64,000 nt of DNA, taken from positions 62,001 to 126,000 of the forward strand of contig NZ_SMAH01000005.1 in NCBI RefSeq assembly GCF_004342625.1. The letters run 5' to 3'. Origin of the DNA: Tepidimonas ignava. GTDB lineage: Bacteria; Pseudomonadota; Gammaproteobacteria; Burkholderiales; Burkholderiaceae_C. Below the pieces are notes generated by a model, which did no database searches, was not told the origin of the DNA, and was given only the letters and a program-made list of their open reading frames with translations. The position numbers were made by a program, and so were the translations under genes. This document shows, one piece after another, positions 33,448-41,299 of the stretch (positions are counted from its first letter, which is position 1; each line of letters opens with the position of its first letter).

Positions 33448-35307
33448 ATGATCCGCATTGCCGAACTGAAGCTGCCCTTGGACGCGCTGCCGGTGCCCGA
33501 GCGCCGCCCTGCTGACGCACCGTCCGAAACCGACGCCGACCGTGCGCCACCCCCGCACCCCGATGCGGCGCTGCGCGAGCTGGCCGCCCAGACCCTGGGG
33601 GTGGCCGGCGATGCCATCGCCACGCTGCAGGTGCACAAGCGCGCCTTCGATGCCCGTGGCGCCCAGGTGCGCGCCGTGTACATCGTGGACGTGGCGCTGG
33701 CCGCCCCCGCGCAGGAAGCTGCGGTGCTGCAACGCCTGCGCGGCCACCCGCACGTGCAGCCCACGCCCGACATGACCTGGCGCCCCCCGGCCGTCGCCCC
33801 GGCCGGATGGGCCGAACGCAGCCCCGTGCGGCCGGTGGTGGTGGGCTTTGGGCCGTGCGGCATCTTTGCCGCACTGACGTTGGCCGAAATGGGGCTGCGC
33901 CCCATCGTGCTGGAGCGCGGCCGCCCGGTGCGGCGCCGCACGCAGGACACCTGGGGGCTGTGGCGGCGGCGCGTGCTCAACCCCGAGTCCAACGTGCAGT
34001 TTGGTGAGGGCGGCGCGGGGTTGTTTTCCGATGGCAAGCTGTACAGCCAGGTCAAGGACCCGCGTCACCTGGGGCGGCGGGTGCTGCAGGCCTTTGTGGC
34101 GGCGGGCGCCCCGCCCGAGATCCTGTACGAAGCCCACCCGCACATCGGCACCTTCAAGCTGGTCAAGGTGGTGCAGGGCTTGCGCGCACGCATCGAGGCG
34201 CTGGGGGGCGAGGTGCGCTTCGAGCAGCGCGTCGAGGCGCTGCTGCTGCACGAAGACGCCGACGGCCGGCGGCTGCGCGCGCTGCGTGTGCGCGACCTGT
34301 CCAGCGACCAGGTGCACGAGCTGCCCGCCACCCATGTGGTGCTGGCGCTGGGCCACAGCGCGCGCGACACGTTCGAGGCCTTGCACGCCGCCGGCGTGGC
34401 GATGGAGGCCAAGCCGTTTTCGGTGGGGGTGCGCATCGAACATCCGCAAAGCCTGATCGACCGCGCACGCTGGGGGCGCCACGCGGGCCACCCGTTGCTG
34501 GGCGCCGCCGCATACAAACTGGTGCACCATGCGGGCAACGGTCGCGGCGTGTACAGCTTTTGCATGTGCCCGGGCGGCACCGTCGTGGCGGCCACCAGCG
34601 AGCCCGAGCGGGTGGTCACCAACGGCATGAGCCAGTATTCCCGTGCCGAGCGCAACGCCAACGCCGGGTTGGTGGTGGGGTTGCAGCCGGCCGACTGCGG
34701 CGACGTTGGCCGTGCCGCTTGGGTCGCCGCCTTCGGCGACGAGGCCGGCGCACGCTACGCGCACCAAGCCGCGGCGCTGGCCGCGCAGGGCGTGGTCCAC
34801 CCGCTGGCGGGCGTGGTGCTGCAACGACAGTTGGAAAGCGCAGCCTTTGTCGCCGGCGGGCGCAACTACAACGCCCCGGCGCAGCGGGTGCAGGATTTTG
34901 TGCTGGGCCGCGCCAGCGCCACGCTGGGCGCGGTGCAGCCATCGTACAAGCCGGGTGTGACGCCTGCTGACTTGGCGGCCGTGCTGCCGCCATGGGCCGT
35001 GCAAGCGATGCGCGAGGCCATCCCGGCGTTGGCGCGCCAACTGCCGGGCTTTGACCTGCCCGACGCGGTGCTCACCGGCGTCGAGACGCGCACCTCGTCA
35101 CCGCTGCGGGTGGCGCGTGGCGTCGACCACCAAAGCCCCAACACCGCCGGGCTGTACCCCGCCGGCGAAGGCGCGGGCTACGCCGGCGGTATTTTGTCGG
35201 CGGCCGTGGATGGCATCCGCGTCGCCGAGGCCTTGGGCTGCCACCTGCTGGGCGTCGCGCCACCGCCGCTCGACCGCATCCCGCGCAGCGCGCTGGCGTA
35301 CGGGTGA
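33448..35307 (+). CDS. FAD-dependent NAD(P)/FAD oxidoreductase (COG2509 type)
   Basis: 619-aa flavoprotein. The N-terminal 110 residues form a small domain (IRIAELKLPLDALPVPE at its start), followed by the FAD-binding Rossmann motif VVVGFGPCGIFAALTLAEMG and LERG. Conserved family blocks are NVQFGEGGAGLFSDGKLYSQ, GTFKLVKVVQGLR, SFCMCPGGTVVAATSE and the C-terminal GLYPAGEGAGYAGGILSAAVDGI. Such proteins are common and annotated only as uncharacterised FAD-dependent dehydrogenases; the substrate is unknown. The gene is monocistronic, 140 nt from the divergent rnpB promoter. Confidence 0.88.
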   Translation: MIRIAELKLPLDALPVPERRPADAPSETDADRAPPPHPDAALRELAAQTLGVAGDAIATLQVHKRAFDARGAQVRAVYIVDVALAAPAQEAAVLQRLRGHPHVQPTPDMTWRPPAVAPAGWAERSPVRPVVVGFGPCGIFAALTLAEMGLRPIVLERGRPVRRRTQDTWGLWRRRVLNPESNVQFGEGGAGLFSDGKLYSQVKDPRHLGRRVLQAFVAAGAPPEILYEAHPHIGTFKLVKVVQGLRARIEALGGEVRFEQRVEALLLHEDADGRRLRALRVRDLSSDQVHELPATHVVLALGHSARDTFEALHAAGVAMEAKPFSVGVRIEHPQSLIDRARWGRHAGHPLLGAAAYKLVHHAGNGRGVYSFCMCPGGTVVAATSEPERVVTNGMSQYSRAERNANAGLVVGLQPADCGDVGRAAWVAAFGDEAGARYAHQAAALAAQGVVHPLAGVVLQRQLESAAFVAGGRNYNAPAQRVQDFVLGRASATLGAVQPSYKPGVTPADLAAVLPPWAVQAMREAIPALARQLPGFDLPDAVLTGVETRTSSPLRVARGVDHQSPNTAGLYPAGEGAGYAGGILSAAVDGIRVAEALGCHLLGVAPPPLDRIPRSALAYG

Positions 35308-35315
35308 GGCGGCAC

Positions 35316-35561
35316 TCACGATCCTGGCAACCGATCAGGCCCCGCGGGCGGCTCGTCAGGAACCGCGTCCAGGTAGCGATCAAAAGCGGCGCGTTGCCCC
35401 TGCGCCGCTTCGTGCCGCAAAAAATCCAACGTCAGCACACACGCCATTTTTTCCGCCACAGCGCTGGCTACGAATTGATCGATCGAGATGCCTTCGCGCG
35501 AGGCCAACTCACTGACTTTGGCGTGTACCGCCGAGGGCAAACGCACCGTGACCGCACCCAT
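35316..35561 (-). CDS. Ribbon-helix-helix antitoxin, HicB-like
   Basis: 81 aa. The N-terminus AVTVRLPSAVHAKVSELASREGISIDQFVASAVAEKM is a ribbon-helix-helix DNA-binding domain, and the C-terminal half is the short acidic tail that would bind the toxin. It lies 3 nt downstream of the PIN-domain gene on the same strand, so toxin precedes antitoxin, opposite to the usual order but common for COG1569-type PIN toxins. It is convergent with the FAD oxidoreductase, 8 nt from its stop. Confidence 0.85.
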   Translation of the reverse strand: MGAVTVRLPSAVHAKVSELASREGISIDQFVASAVAEKMACVLTLDFLRHEAAQGQRAAFDRYLDAVPDEPPAGPDRLPGS

Positions 35562-35564
35562 GGT

Positions 35565-35984
35565 TCATGTTCCTTGCCACAAGGCCCAAAACTCCGCGGG
35601 CGTGATGGCCTGCACACCCAACCGCTCGACTCCGCGAAAATCGCCGGTGTTGTGTGTCACGATGTACCGGCTGGCCGACGCCACCGCACACTCCAAAACC
35701 ATGTCGTCATCCGCATCACGGAGGTAAGGACGCCAACGGTAGTGAATGTCCTGCAAATGCGCAATCGACGCAAGGTAACGCAGATAGGCCAGCACATCGT
35801 CGACACTTACGCCCGGGGGGCGGTGCTCGTCGCGGGTCAGTACCGCCTGCCACTCCATGTACAAAGCCACCGATAAAGCAACTTGGAAGCGCGGATGGGG
35901 CAGGCTGCGGATGATCTTATAGCTTGCGCCCTGACGTGAGCGGGCCGCCGCCACCAACACCGAGGTGTCGAGTACGATGCGCAC
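35565..35984 (-). CDS. PIN-domain toxin, COG1569 family
   Basis: 139 aa. PIN residues are in IVLDTSVLVAAARSRQGAS (first Asp), SVALYMEWQAVLTR (Glu), DADDDMVLECAVAS (Asp pair) and IVTHNTGDFRGVE (last Asp). This matches the family annotated as putative toxin component of the PIN type, an RNase toxin. The antitoxin gene follows after 3 nt. The toxin start is only about 25 nt from the htpX stop, on the same strand, so transcription could continue from htpX or start from a very short promoter region. Confidence 0.87.
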   Translation of the reverse strand: MRIVLDTSVLVAAARSRQGASYKIIRSLPHPRFQVALSVALYMEWQAVLTRDEHRPPGVSVDDVLAYLRYLASIAHLQDIHYRWRPYLRDADDDMVLECAVASASRYIVTHNTGDFRGVERLGVQAITPAEFWALWQGT

Positions 35985-36009
35985 ACCTCAGTATAGCGTT
36001 CCACCTATC

Positions 36010-36879
36010 TCACAGCGCCTGCAACGCGGCGATGCGCTCTTCGATCGGCGGGTGGGTGGCAAACAGCTTGCCCAGGCCGCCGGTGATGCCCAGCGCCTGC
36101 ATGCCCTGCGGCAGCGCGCCCGGCTCCAGCCTGCCCAGGCGGGCCAGCGCGTTGATCATCGGCTGCTTGCGGCCCATCAGCATGGCCGCGCCGGCGTCGG
36201 CGCGGAATTCGCGCTGACGGCTGAACCACGCCACGATGATGGCGGCCAAAAAGCCGAGCACCACTTCCATCACGATGCTGGTGACCAAGTAGCCGATGCC
36301 GGGGCCGGACTGTTCGTTGTCGCCGCGGCGCAAGAAGCTGTCGACCACGTAGCCGATGACACGGCTGAGGAACACGACGAAGGTGTTCATGACCCCCTGG
36401 ATCAAGGTCATCGTCACCATGTCGCCGTTGGCGATGTGCGCCACTTCGTGCGCCAGCACCGCTTCGACTTCCTCGCGCGTCATGTTGGCCAGCAGGCCCG
36501 TGGACACCCCCACCAGGGCGTCGTTTTTGAACGCGCCGGTGGCAAAGGCGTTGGGCTCACCTTCGTAAATGCCGACTTCGGGCATGCCGATGCCGGCTTG
36601 GTCGGCCAACTTGCGCACGGTGGCCAGCAGCCAGGCTTCGTCGGGCGTGCGCGGCTGGTCGATGATGACCATGCCGGTGCTCCACTTGGCCATGGGCTTG
36701 CTCATCAGCAGCGAGATGAATGCGCCGCCAAAGCCGATGATCAGCGAAAACGCCGCCAGCGCCGTGGTGTCGAGGCCGTTGGCGGTCAGGAAGCGATCCA
36801 CCCCCAGGATGCGGGTGGTGATCAACAGCACCGCCATCACGGCGAGGTTGGTCAGAACCAGCAACACAATGCGTTTCAT
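36010..36879 (-). CDS. htpX: Membrane protease HtpX
   Basis: Zinc metalloprotease of the inner membrane that degrades misfolded membrane proteins, 289 aa, a standard length. It has two N-terminal helices (residues 4-24 and 35-58), the M48 motif [14 protein letters not shown] (HExxH), further helices at about 155-215, and the third ligand Glu in [14 protein letters not shown]. The C-terminal [15 protein letters not shown] completes the family pattern. In many bacteria it is under CpxR or heat-shock control; no such site was identified. ATG at 36879. Confidence 0.95.
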   Translation of the reverse strand: MKRIVLLVLTNLAVMAVLLITTRILGVDRFLTANGLDTTALAAFSLIIGFGGAFISLLMSKPMAKWSTGMVIIDQPRTPDEAWLLATVRKLADQAGIGMPEVGIYEGEPNAFATGAFKNDALVGVSTGLLANMTREEVEAVLAHEVAHIANGDMVTMTLIQGVMNTFVVFLSRVIGYVVDSFLRRGDNEQSGPGIGYLVTSIVMEVVLGFLAAIIVAWFSRQREFRADAGAAMLMGRKQPMINALARLGRLEPGALPQGMQALGITGGLGKLFATHPPIEERIAALQAL

Positions 36880-37013
36880 GTCAACTCCGTCGAGGGTGGA
36901 AAAGGCGGATCGATGATACCGATCATATGGGGTTGCGTTGGTCAACCGGCAAGATGGCCGCCCGCTGCCGGCGTTGGCACGCCCGCGGGCAGCCCCCCCG
37001 GGGACCGCGGCTG

Positions 37014-37874
37014 TCAGATCGTCACGGACGGCGCAAGTTCCATAAGCAGCGGCTGATGATCGGACAGCGTGGTGGCTTCGTCCACCACCACCCGACGCAC
37101 CCTTGCACGCAGCCCCGCCGTGACCAGCACGTAGTCGCACGTGACGGCAGCGGCATTCGCCTCGTGCACCCGAAAAGTGGGCGGTTGCGGCCGGCCGGGG
37201 TTGGCCACGGTCCAGGCGTCCCACCACACGGGCGGCGCGCCCCCCACCAGCGCGTGGTAGGCGGCATCGTGCGGCGGGGCGTTGAAGTCGCCCATCAGCA
37301 CCGCATCGGCGGCGTGGGGGCGGGCTTGGAACGGTTGGTCGGGCGGCTCGTCGCGCGTGGCGGGGGGCGCGGCGGCCACCTGCGCGGCCTCGTGTTGCCA
37401 CGCCACCAGCGCCTGTGCCTGCGCCAGGCGCTGGCGGGCGCTGTAGTACGCCAAGTGCGTGCAGCCCACGCGCAGCGGGCCCCACGGCGCCAGCACCGTC
37501 AGCGCCGCCAGCACGCGCGGCATCGAGGGCACCGTCGGGTCGGCCGGGTAAGGCAGCGCCATGGGGTGCACGCGCAGCACCGGCAGGCGCGTGGCGATCA
37601 GGTTGCCCAAGCGCTGCCGCTGCGCAAGTCCGGGGCGCCAGTCGTCCACCGCGGGCGCGAAAAACACCTCGTAGCGGGGTAGGCAAGCCCGCACCTGCGC
37701 CACTTGGTCGGCGCACCCTGCGCCGTCCAGGCCGGGGCAGTGTTGCGCCACCTCTTGCAGGCCGATGACATGCGGCTGCTGGCCCCAACGCAGCGCGTGC
37801 TGCAGCACCCGCGCCACGTCGACGCGACCGTCCAGGCCGCGAAACCACTGCACGTTCCAGGTCAGGATGCGCAT
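37014..37874 (-). CDS. Endonuclease/exonuclease/phosphatase family protein
   Basis: 286-aa EEP-fold metal-dependent phosphoesterase. Motifs: [11 protein letters not shown] (Asn), [10 protein letters not shown] (Glu), [24 protein letters not shown] (GDFN), [10 protein letters not shown] and the C-terminal [12 protein letters not shown] (SDH). The ATG at 37874 follows AAGGAGCCGATC, a clear ribosome-binding site; an in-frame ATG six codons upstream is less well placed. Substrate could be DNA, phosphoinositide-like or other phosphodiester and is not revealed by the neighbours. No signal peptide, so cytoplasmic. It lies 55 nt downstream of pyrC on the same strand. Confidence 0.88.
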   Translation of the reverse strand: MRILTWNVQWFRGLDGRVDVARVLQHALRWGQQPHVIGLQEVAQHCPGLDGAGCADQVAQVRACLPRYEVFFAPAVDDWRPGLAQRQRLGNLIATRLPVLRVHPMALPYPADPTVPSMPRVLAALTVLAPWGPLRVGCTHLAYYSARQRLAQAQALVAWQHEAAQVAAAPPATRDEPPDQPFQARPHAADAVLMGDFNAPPHDAAYHALVGGAPPVWWDAWTVANPGRPQPPTFRVHEANAAAVTCDYVLVTAGLRARVRRVVVDEATTLSDHQPLLMELAPSVTI

Positions 37875-37929
37875 GATCGGCTCCTTCAGCACGGGGGCGA
37901 TGCGGTGCCTGCGGCCGCCGCCGCGGGCG

Positions 37930-38970
37930 TCAAGGCTGCAGCCGCCAGCGCAGCGTCTGCCCAGCGCGCAACGGCTTGACCACGGCTTCGCCCAGCGGGT
38001 AGCTGTCGGGCAGCGTCCAGTCTTGGCGCCGCAGCGTCACGCGGGTGGTGTTGACCGGCAGCCCGTAAAACGCCGGGCCGTGCAGGCTGGCAAAACCTTC
38101 GAGCTTGTCCAGCGCGCCAGCGGCTTCGAACGCTTCGGCGTACAGCTCCAGCGCCGCGGGCGCGGTGTAGCAGCCCGCGCAGGCGCCGGCGCATTCCTTC
38201 AGGTGCGCGGGGTGTGGGGCGCTGTCGGTGCCGAGGAAAAACTTGGGGCTGCCGCTGGTGGCGGCGGCCACCAGCGCCCGGCGGTGTTCCTCGCGCTTGA
38301 GCACCGGCAGGCAATAGTAGTGCGGCTGCAGCCCCCCGCTGAAGATGGCGTTGCGGTTGTACAGCAGGTGGTGCGCGGTGATGGTGGCGGCCAGGTTGGG
38401 GCCGGCGTCGGCCACGTACTGGGCGGCGTCGCGGGTGGTGATGTGCTCCAGCACCACCTTGAGCGCCGGGAAGTCGCGCCGCAGCGGCTCCAGCACCCGC
38501 TCGATGAACACCGCCTCGCGGTCGAAGACGTCGACGTCGGGGTCGGTGACTTCGCCGTGCACCAACAGCAGCAAGCCCTGGCGCTGCATCGCTTCCAGCG
38601 TGCGGTAGGTGCGCCGCAGGTCGGTCACGCCGGCGTCGCTGTTGGTGGTGGCCCCGGCTGGGTACAGCTTGACGGCAACGACGCCCGCGGCCCGCGCGCG
38701 CTCGATCTCGTCGGGCGGCAGGTTGTCGGTCAGGTACAGCGTCATCAGGGGCTCAAACGCCGCGCCGGGTGGCCGCGCGGCCAGGATGCGCTGGCGGTAC
38801 GCCTCGGCCTGCGCGGCGGTGGTCAGCGGCGGCTTGAGGTTGGGCATGGCGATGGCCCGCGCAAACTGCGCCGCGGTGTGCGGCACTGTGGTGGCCAGCG
38901 CCGCACCGTCGCGCAGGTGCGTGTGCCAGTCGTCGGGGCGGATCAGGGTCAGGGTGTCGGGCGCGCTCAT
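37930..38970 (-). CDS. pyrC: Dihydroorotase
   Basis: Zinc-dependent cyclase of pyrimidine synthesis, class II type, 346 aa. Metal ligands: HTHL in [12 protein letters not shown], the carboxylated Lys in [18 protein letters not shown] in [14 protein letters not shown] in [10 protein letters not shown], and Asp in FLGTDSAPH. The ATG at 38970 is used; in-frame ATGs at 38979 and 39039 would extend into the divergent promoter region. The start is 104 nt from the YeeE/YedE operon start, with an inverted repeat between them. Confidence 0.94.
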   Translation of the reverse strand: MSAPDTLTLIRPDDWHTHLRDGAALATTVPHTAAQFARAIAMPNLKPPLTTAAQAEAYRQRILAARPPGAAFEPLMTLYLTDNLPPDEIERARAAGVVAVKLYPAGATTNSDAGVTDLRRTYRTLEAMQRQGLLLLVHGEVTDPDVDVFDREAVFIERVLEPLRRDFPALKVVLEHITTRDAAQYVADAGPNLAATITAHHLLYNRNAIFSGGLQPHYYCLPVLKREEHRRALVAAATSGSPKFFLGTDSAPHPAHLKECAGACAGCYTAPAALELYAEAFEAAGALDKLEGFASLHGPAFYGLPVNTTRVTLRRQDWTLPDSYPLGEAVVKPLRAGQTLRWRLQP

Positions 38971-38999
38971 GGCGCGCATTGTCGCACCGGGCCGCAGGC

Positions 39000-39027
39000 C
39001 TGCGGTTGCGCCCGATTGCAACCGCAG
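39000..39027. promoter_or_regulatory. Inverted repeat CTGCGGTTGC-N8-GCAACCGCAG (operator candidate)
   Basis: Ten-base perfect arms (39000-39009 and 39018-39027) with an 8-nt spacer lie between divergent pyrC and the YeeE/YedE operon. The right arm overlaps the -35 hexamer of the rightward promoter. A second overlapping palindrome (CCGCAGG-CCTGCGG, 38992-39005) puts CTGCGG half-sites at three places. A terminator is not expected between divergent genes, so a regulator-binding site is the better reading. Confidence 0.65.
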
Positions 39028-39044
39028 CGCACCGTTCATATACT
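39016..39044 (+). promoter_or_regulatory. Sigma-70-type promoter of the YeeE/YedE-rhodanese operon
   Basis: TTGCAA (39016-39021), a 17-nt spacer and TATACT (39039-39044) make a near-consensus promoter. Transcription would begin at about 39051, leaving a short leader before the ATG at 39075, with GGAG at 39062-39065 as ribosome-binding site. Confidence 0.7.
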
Positions 39045-39074
39045 ATGCCCCGTATTGCATCGGAGCGCGTATCG

Positions 39075-39581
39075 ATGAACACCACACCCAAACCCTTTTG
39101 GAACCCTTGGCTGGCCGGGGTGGCGCTGGGGGTCACGCTGCTGGCCACGTTCGTGCTGACCGGGCACGGCCTGGGGGCCACCGGCTTCACCACGCGTCTG
39201 AGCGCCTGGTTGGGGCTGCAGGTGGCGCCGCAAGCCATCGGCGCCAACGCCTACCTGGGGCCGATGGCGCGGCCCGACATCCTTGACGGCTGGATCACCT
39301 GGCAGGTGCTGGGCGTGTTTGCAGGGGCGCTGCTGTCGGCCTTCATGGCGGGCCGGCTGCGCGTGCAGCTCGACGGCGCCCGGCGCGTGGGCACCGGCAA
39401 GCGCATCGCCACCGCGCTGGTGGGGGGCATGCTGGCCGGCTTTGGCGCGCGCGTGGCGGCCGGCTGCACCAGCGGCCTGGGGCTGTCGGGCGCGGCCACG
39501 CTGTCGATCGCGGCGTTTGTCTTTCTGGGCGCGTTTTTCGTCACGGGGCTGGTGGTCAGCCGCGTGGTCAAGGGGGTGTGA
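39075..39581 (+). CDS. YeeE/YedE-family membrane protein, first half-unit
   Basis: 168 aa with four to five membrane helices. Family motifs are WITWQVLGVFAGALLSAFMAGR and GGMLAGFGARVAAGCTSGLGLSGAA; the intramembrane Cys in AAGCTSGLGLSG is the sulfur-handling residue type known from the thiosulfate transporter TsuA (YeeE). Here the transporter is split into two half-size genes separated by only 3 nt, which together would equal one full YeeE/YedE protein. It is first in a five-gene operon ending with an exported rhodanese, so uptake of thiosulfate or another sulfur species is likely. Substrate inferred. Confidence 0.88.
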   Translation: MNTTPKPFWNPWLAGVALGVTLLATFVLTGHGLGATGFTTRLSAWLGLQVAPQAIGANAYLGPMARPDILDGWITWQVLGVFAGALLSAFMAGRLRVQLDGARRVGTGKRIATALVGGMLAGFGARVAAGCTSGLGLSGAATLSIAAFVFLGAFFVTGLVVSRVVKGV

Positions 39582-39584
39582 ACG

Positions 39585-40238
39585 ATGTGGCCGATGACCG
39601 AAACCGTAGGCTCCGCGCTGCTGGTGGGTGTGGCGTTTGGCTACATCCTGGAAAACGCCGGCTTTGGCAGCCCGTGCAAGCTGACCGGCCAGTTCACGCT
39701 GCGTGACTGGTCGGTGCTCAAGGTGATGTTCACCGCCATCGTGGTGGCGGCGACGGGGCTGCAGCTGCTGGGCCAGCTCGGCTGGCTGGATCTGGAGGCG
39801 GTGTTCGTGCCCACCTCGCTGATGATGGCCTCGGCCGTGGGTGGGGTGTTGGTCGGGGCCGGCTTTGCCATCGGTGGCTACTGCCCGGGCACGTCGGTGG
39901 TGGGCGTGGCCAACGGGCGGCTGGACGCGCTGGTGTTTTTGGTCGGACTGCTGATCGGCACGTTTGCCTTTGCCGGCTTGTATGGCCCCGCCATCGAAGC
40001 GATCATGAGCATGGCCGAGGTCGAATCGGGCGACACGCTGCACGACGCCTGGGGCATCTCGCCGTGGTGGATCATCGGCGCGATGGCTGCCGCCCTGGTA
40101 GGCGTGTACTACCTGGGACGCTGGTTCGAGCAGCGCATGGGCGGCCCGATCGACGCGCAAACCGCCACCTGCGGCGAAGCGGGCTGTGGCACCACCGAGG
40201 ACCACGGCGACGGCGCCGCGGCGCGCTTGAACCCCTGA
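39585..40238 (+). CDS. YeeE/YedE-family membrane protein, second half-unit
   Basis: 217 aa with five or six membrane helices. It includes ILENAGFGSPCKLTGQF (first Cys motif) and GAGFAIGGYCPGTSVVGVANG (second Cys motif), both classic for YeeE/YedE proteins. The C-terminal soluble tail has two further cysteines (TATCGEAGCGTTEDH). Two near starts exist (39585, 39594). With the preceding half it should form the membrane channel. The 54-nt gap before the NPCAP peptide gene still fits one operon. Confidence 0.88.
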   Translation: MWPMTETVGSALLVGVAFGYILENAGFGSPCKLTGQFTLRDWSVLKVMFTAIVVAATGLQLLGQLGWLDLEAVFVPTSLMMASAVGGVLVGAGFAIGGYCPGTSVVGVANGRLDALVFLVGLLIGTFAFAGLYGPAIEAIMSMAEVESGDTLHDAWGISPWWIIGAMAAALVGVYYLGRWFEQRMGGPIDAQTATCGEAGCGTTEDHGDGAAARLNP

Positions 40239-40298
40239 ACCCAACCCGGCGCCTCGGCCCCACGGGGTGGCGCCACTTTTGAAGGAAGGACCGTGACG

Positions 40299-40559
40299 AT
40301 GCCCCAAACCCCATCTTCCCCCACCCTGGCGCACAGCCTGAGCGCGTTGCTGTTGGCCACCAGCCTGGTGGCCCCGGCGGCGATGGCGCAGTCGGCCCAA
40401 GGCCCCAAGGCCGATGGCAAGCCCGCTGCCACCCAAGGCGCGGGCAACCCCTGTGCCCCAGGCAACCCGTGCGCGCCAGGCGAAAAGAAAAAGAAGAAAA
40501 AGCGCACCGGTGACAGCAGCAACCCGTGCGCGCCCAACCCCTGCGCGCCGACGCGCTGA
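40299..40559 (+). CDS. Small secreted Cys-containing peptide with NPCAP repeats
   Basis: 86 aa. A signal peptide (about residues 8-30, ending AMAQ) would release a mature peptide of about 55 residues: GNPCAPGNPCAPGEK, a run of six Lys, then SNPCAPNPCAPTR at the C-terminus, i.e. four NPCAP units with four single cysteines in two pairs. GGAAGGA lies 8 nt before the ATG at 40299, deciding against the GTG at 40293. I know of no characterised family; it may be a periplasmic thiol/persulfide carrier or metal-binding peptide serving the transporter and rhodanese encoded around it. Confidence 0.72.
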   Translation: MPQTPSSPTLAHSLSALLLATSLVAPAAMAQSAQGPKADGKPAATQGAGNPCAPGNPCAPGEKKKKKKRTGDSSNPCAPNPCAPTR

Positions 40560-40601
40560 GCCTCTGAACGGCGGGTGCCTCGACGCCATCGGTCACCGGC
40601 C

Positions 40602-41258
40602 ATGGACATGCGCCAACCCCAGCCGCCCGAAGCGCCAACCCACGCCCTGCTGCCGTGGGCGCGCGTGGCGCTGCAGGTGCCGCTGCGCTACGCCCAGCGC
40701 GGGCAGACGTTGGCGCACGCGGCGCTGGCGGGGGCGCGCCGCTTCGAGGTGCTGCGCCACCACCCGACCCACGACGCGGTCGACCGTGTGCACGGTACGC
40801 GCTTTTACTACCACGCGCACGGCGCCGACCGCTGGGGCCCGGATGCACCGGCGGAGCATGGTCACTTTCACTTGTTTTGGGACGGCGCCGCGCCGGGCGA
40901 GCATGTGCACTTGGCCGCGCTGGCGCTGGACGCGCGCGGCCAGCCTTTGCGCTGGTTCACCACCAACGGTTGGGTCACCGCCGGGCGCTGGCTGCCCGCG
41001 GCGCGGTTGATCGAGCGCCTGCCGGGCTACCGCATCGCCCAGCGCGGCCCACTGGCCCCCGTGGCACGCTGGCTGACCGCGATGGTGCAGCTGTTTGCCG
41101 ACGAGCTGGTGGCGCTGCTGCACGCACGCGACGCGGCGCTGGCCCGGCATCGCGGCCGCCGCTCGCTGCGGCAGGTGCTCGACGACCGCGCCATCGAGGT
41201 CCTGAGCCACACCGACGCCAGCCTGCCCGCGCGCTTGCAACGGCTGGGGCTGGTGTGA
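40602..41258 (+). CDS. Uncharacterised protein (possibly DUF6969-like)
   Basis: 218 aa, no signal peptide or membrane segment. Notable are a His-rich middle (FYYHAHGADRWGPDAPAEHG, HFHLFWDG, EHVHLAALALDA) that resembles a metal-binding beta fold, and a helical C-terminus (RRSLRQVLDDRAIEVLSHTD). I think it belongs to DUF6969 but cannot confirm. ATG at 40602 or 40608. It lies 42 nt after the NPCAP gene and 41 nt before the rhodanese gene, so it is probably part of the same sulfur-related operon. Confidence 0.65.
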   Translation: MDMRQPQPPEAPTHALLPWARVALQVPLRYAQRGQTLAHAALAGARRFEVLRHHPTHDAVDRVHGTRFYYHAHGADRWGPDAPAEHGHFHLFWDGAAPGEHVHLAALALDARGQPLRWFTTNGWVTAGRWLPAARLIERLPGYRIAQRGPLAPVARWLTAMVQLFADELVALLHARDAALARHRGRRSLRQVLDDRAIEVLSHTDASLPARLQRLGLV

Positions 41259-41299
41259 GCCATCCGTGCAGTTTTCATCACGACGACAGGAGAACCCCC

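Noticed and set aside
40480-40520. A-rich run in the NPCAP gene as a slippery frameshift site
   Set aside because: The AAG/AAA run encodes the six lysines in frame, and the downstream NPCAP repeats confirm the frame. No second product is evident in other frames.
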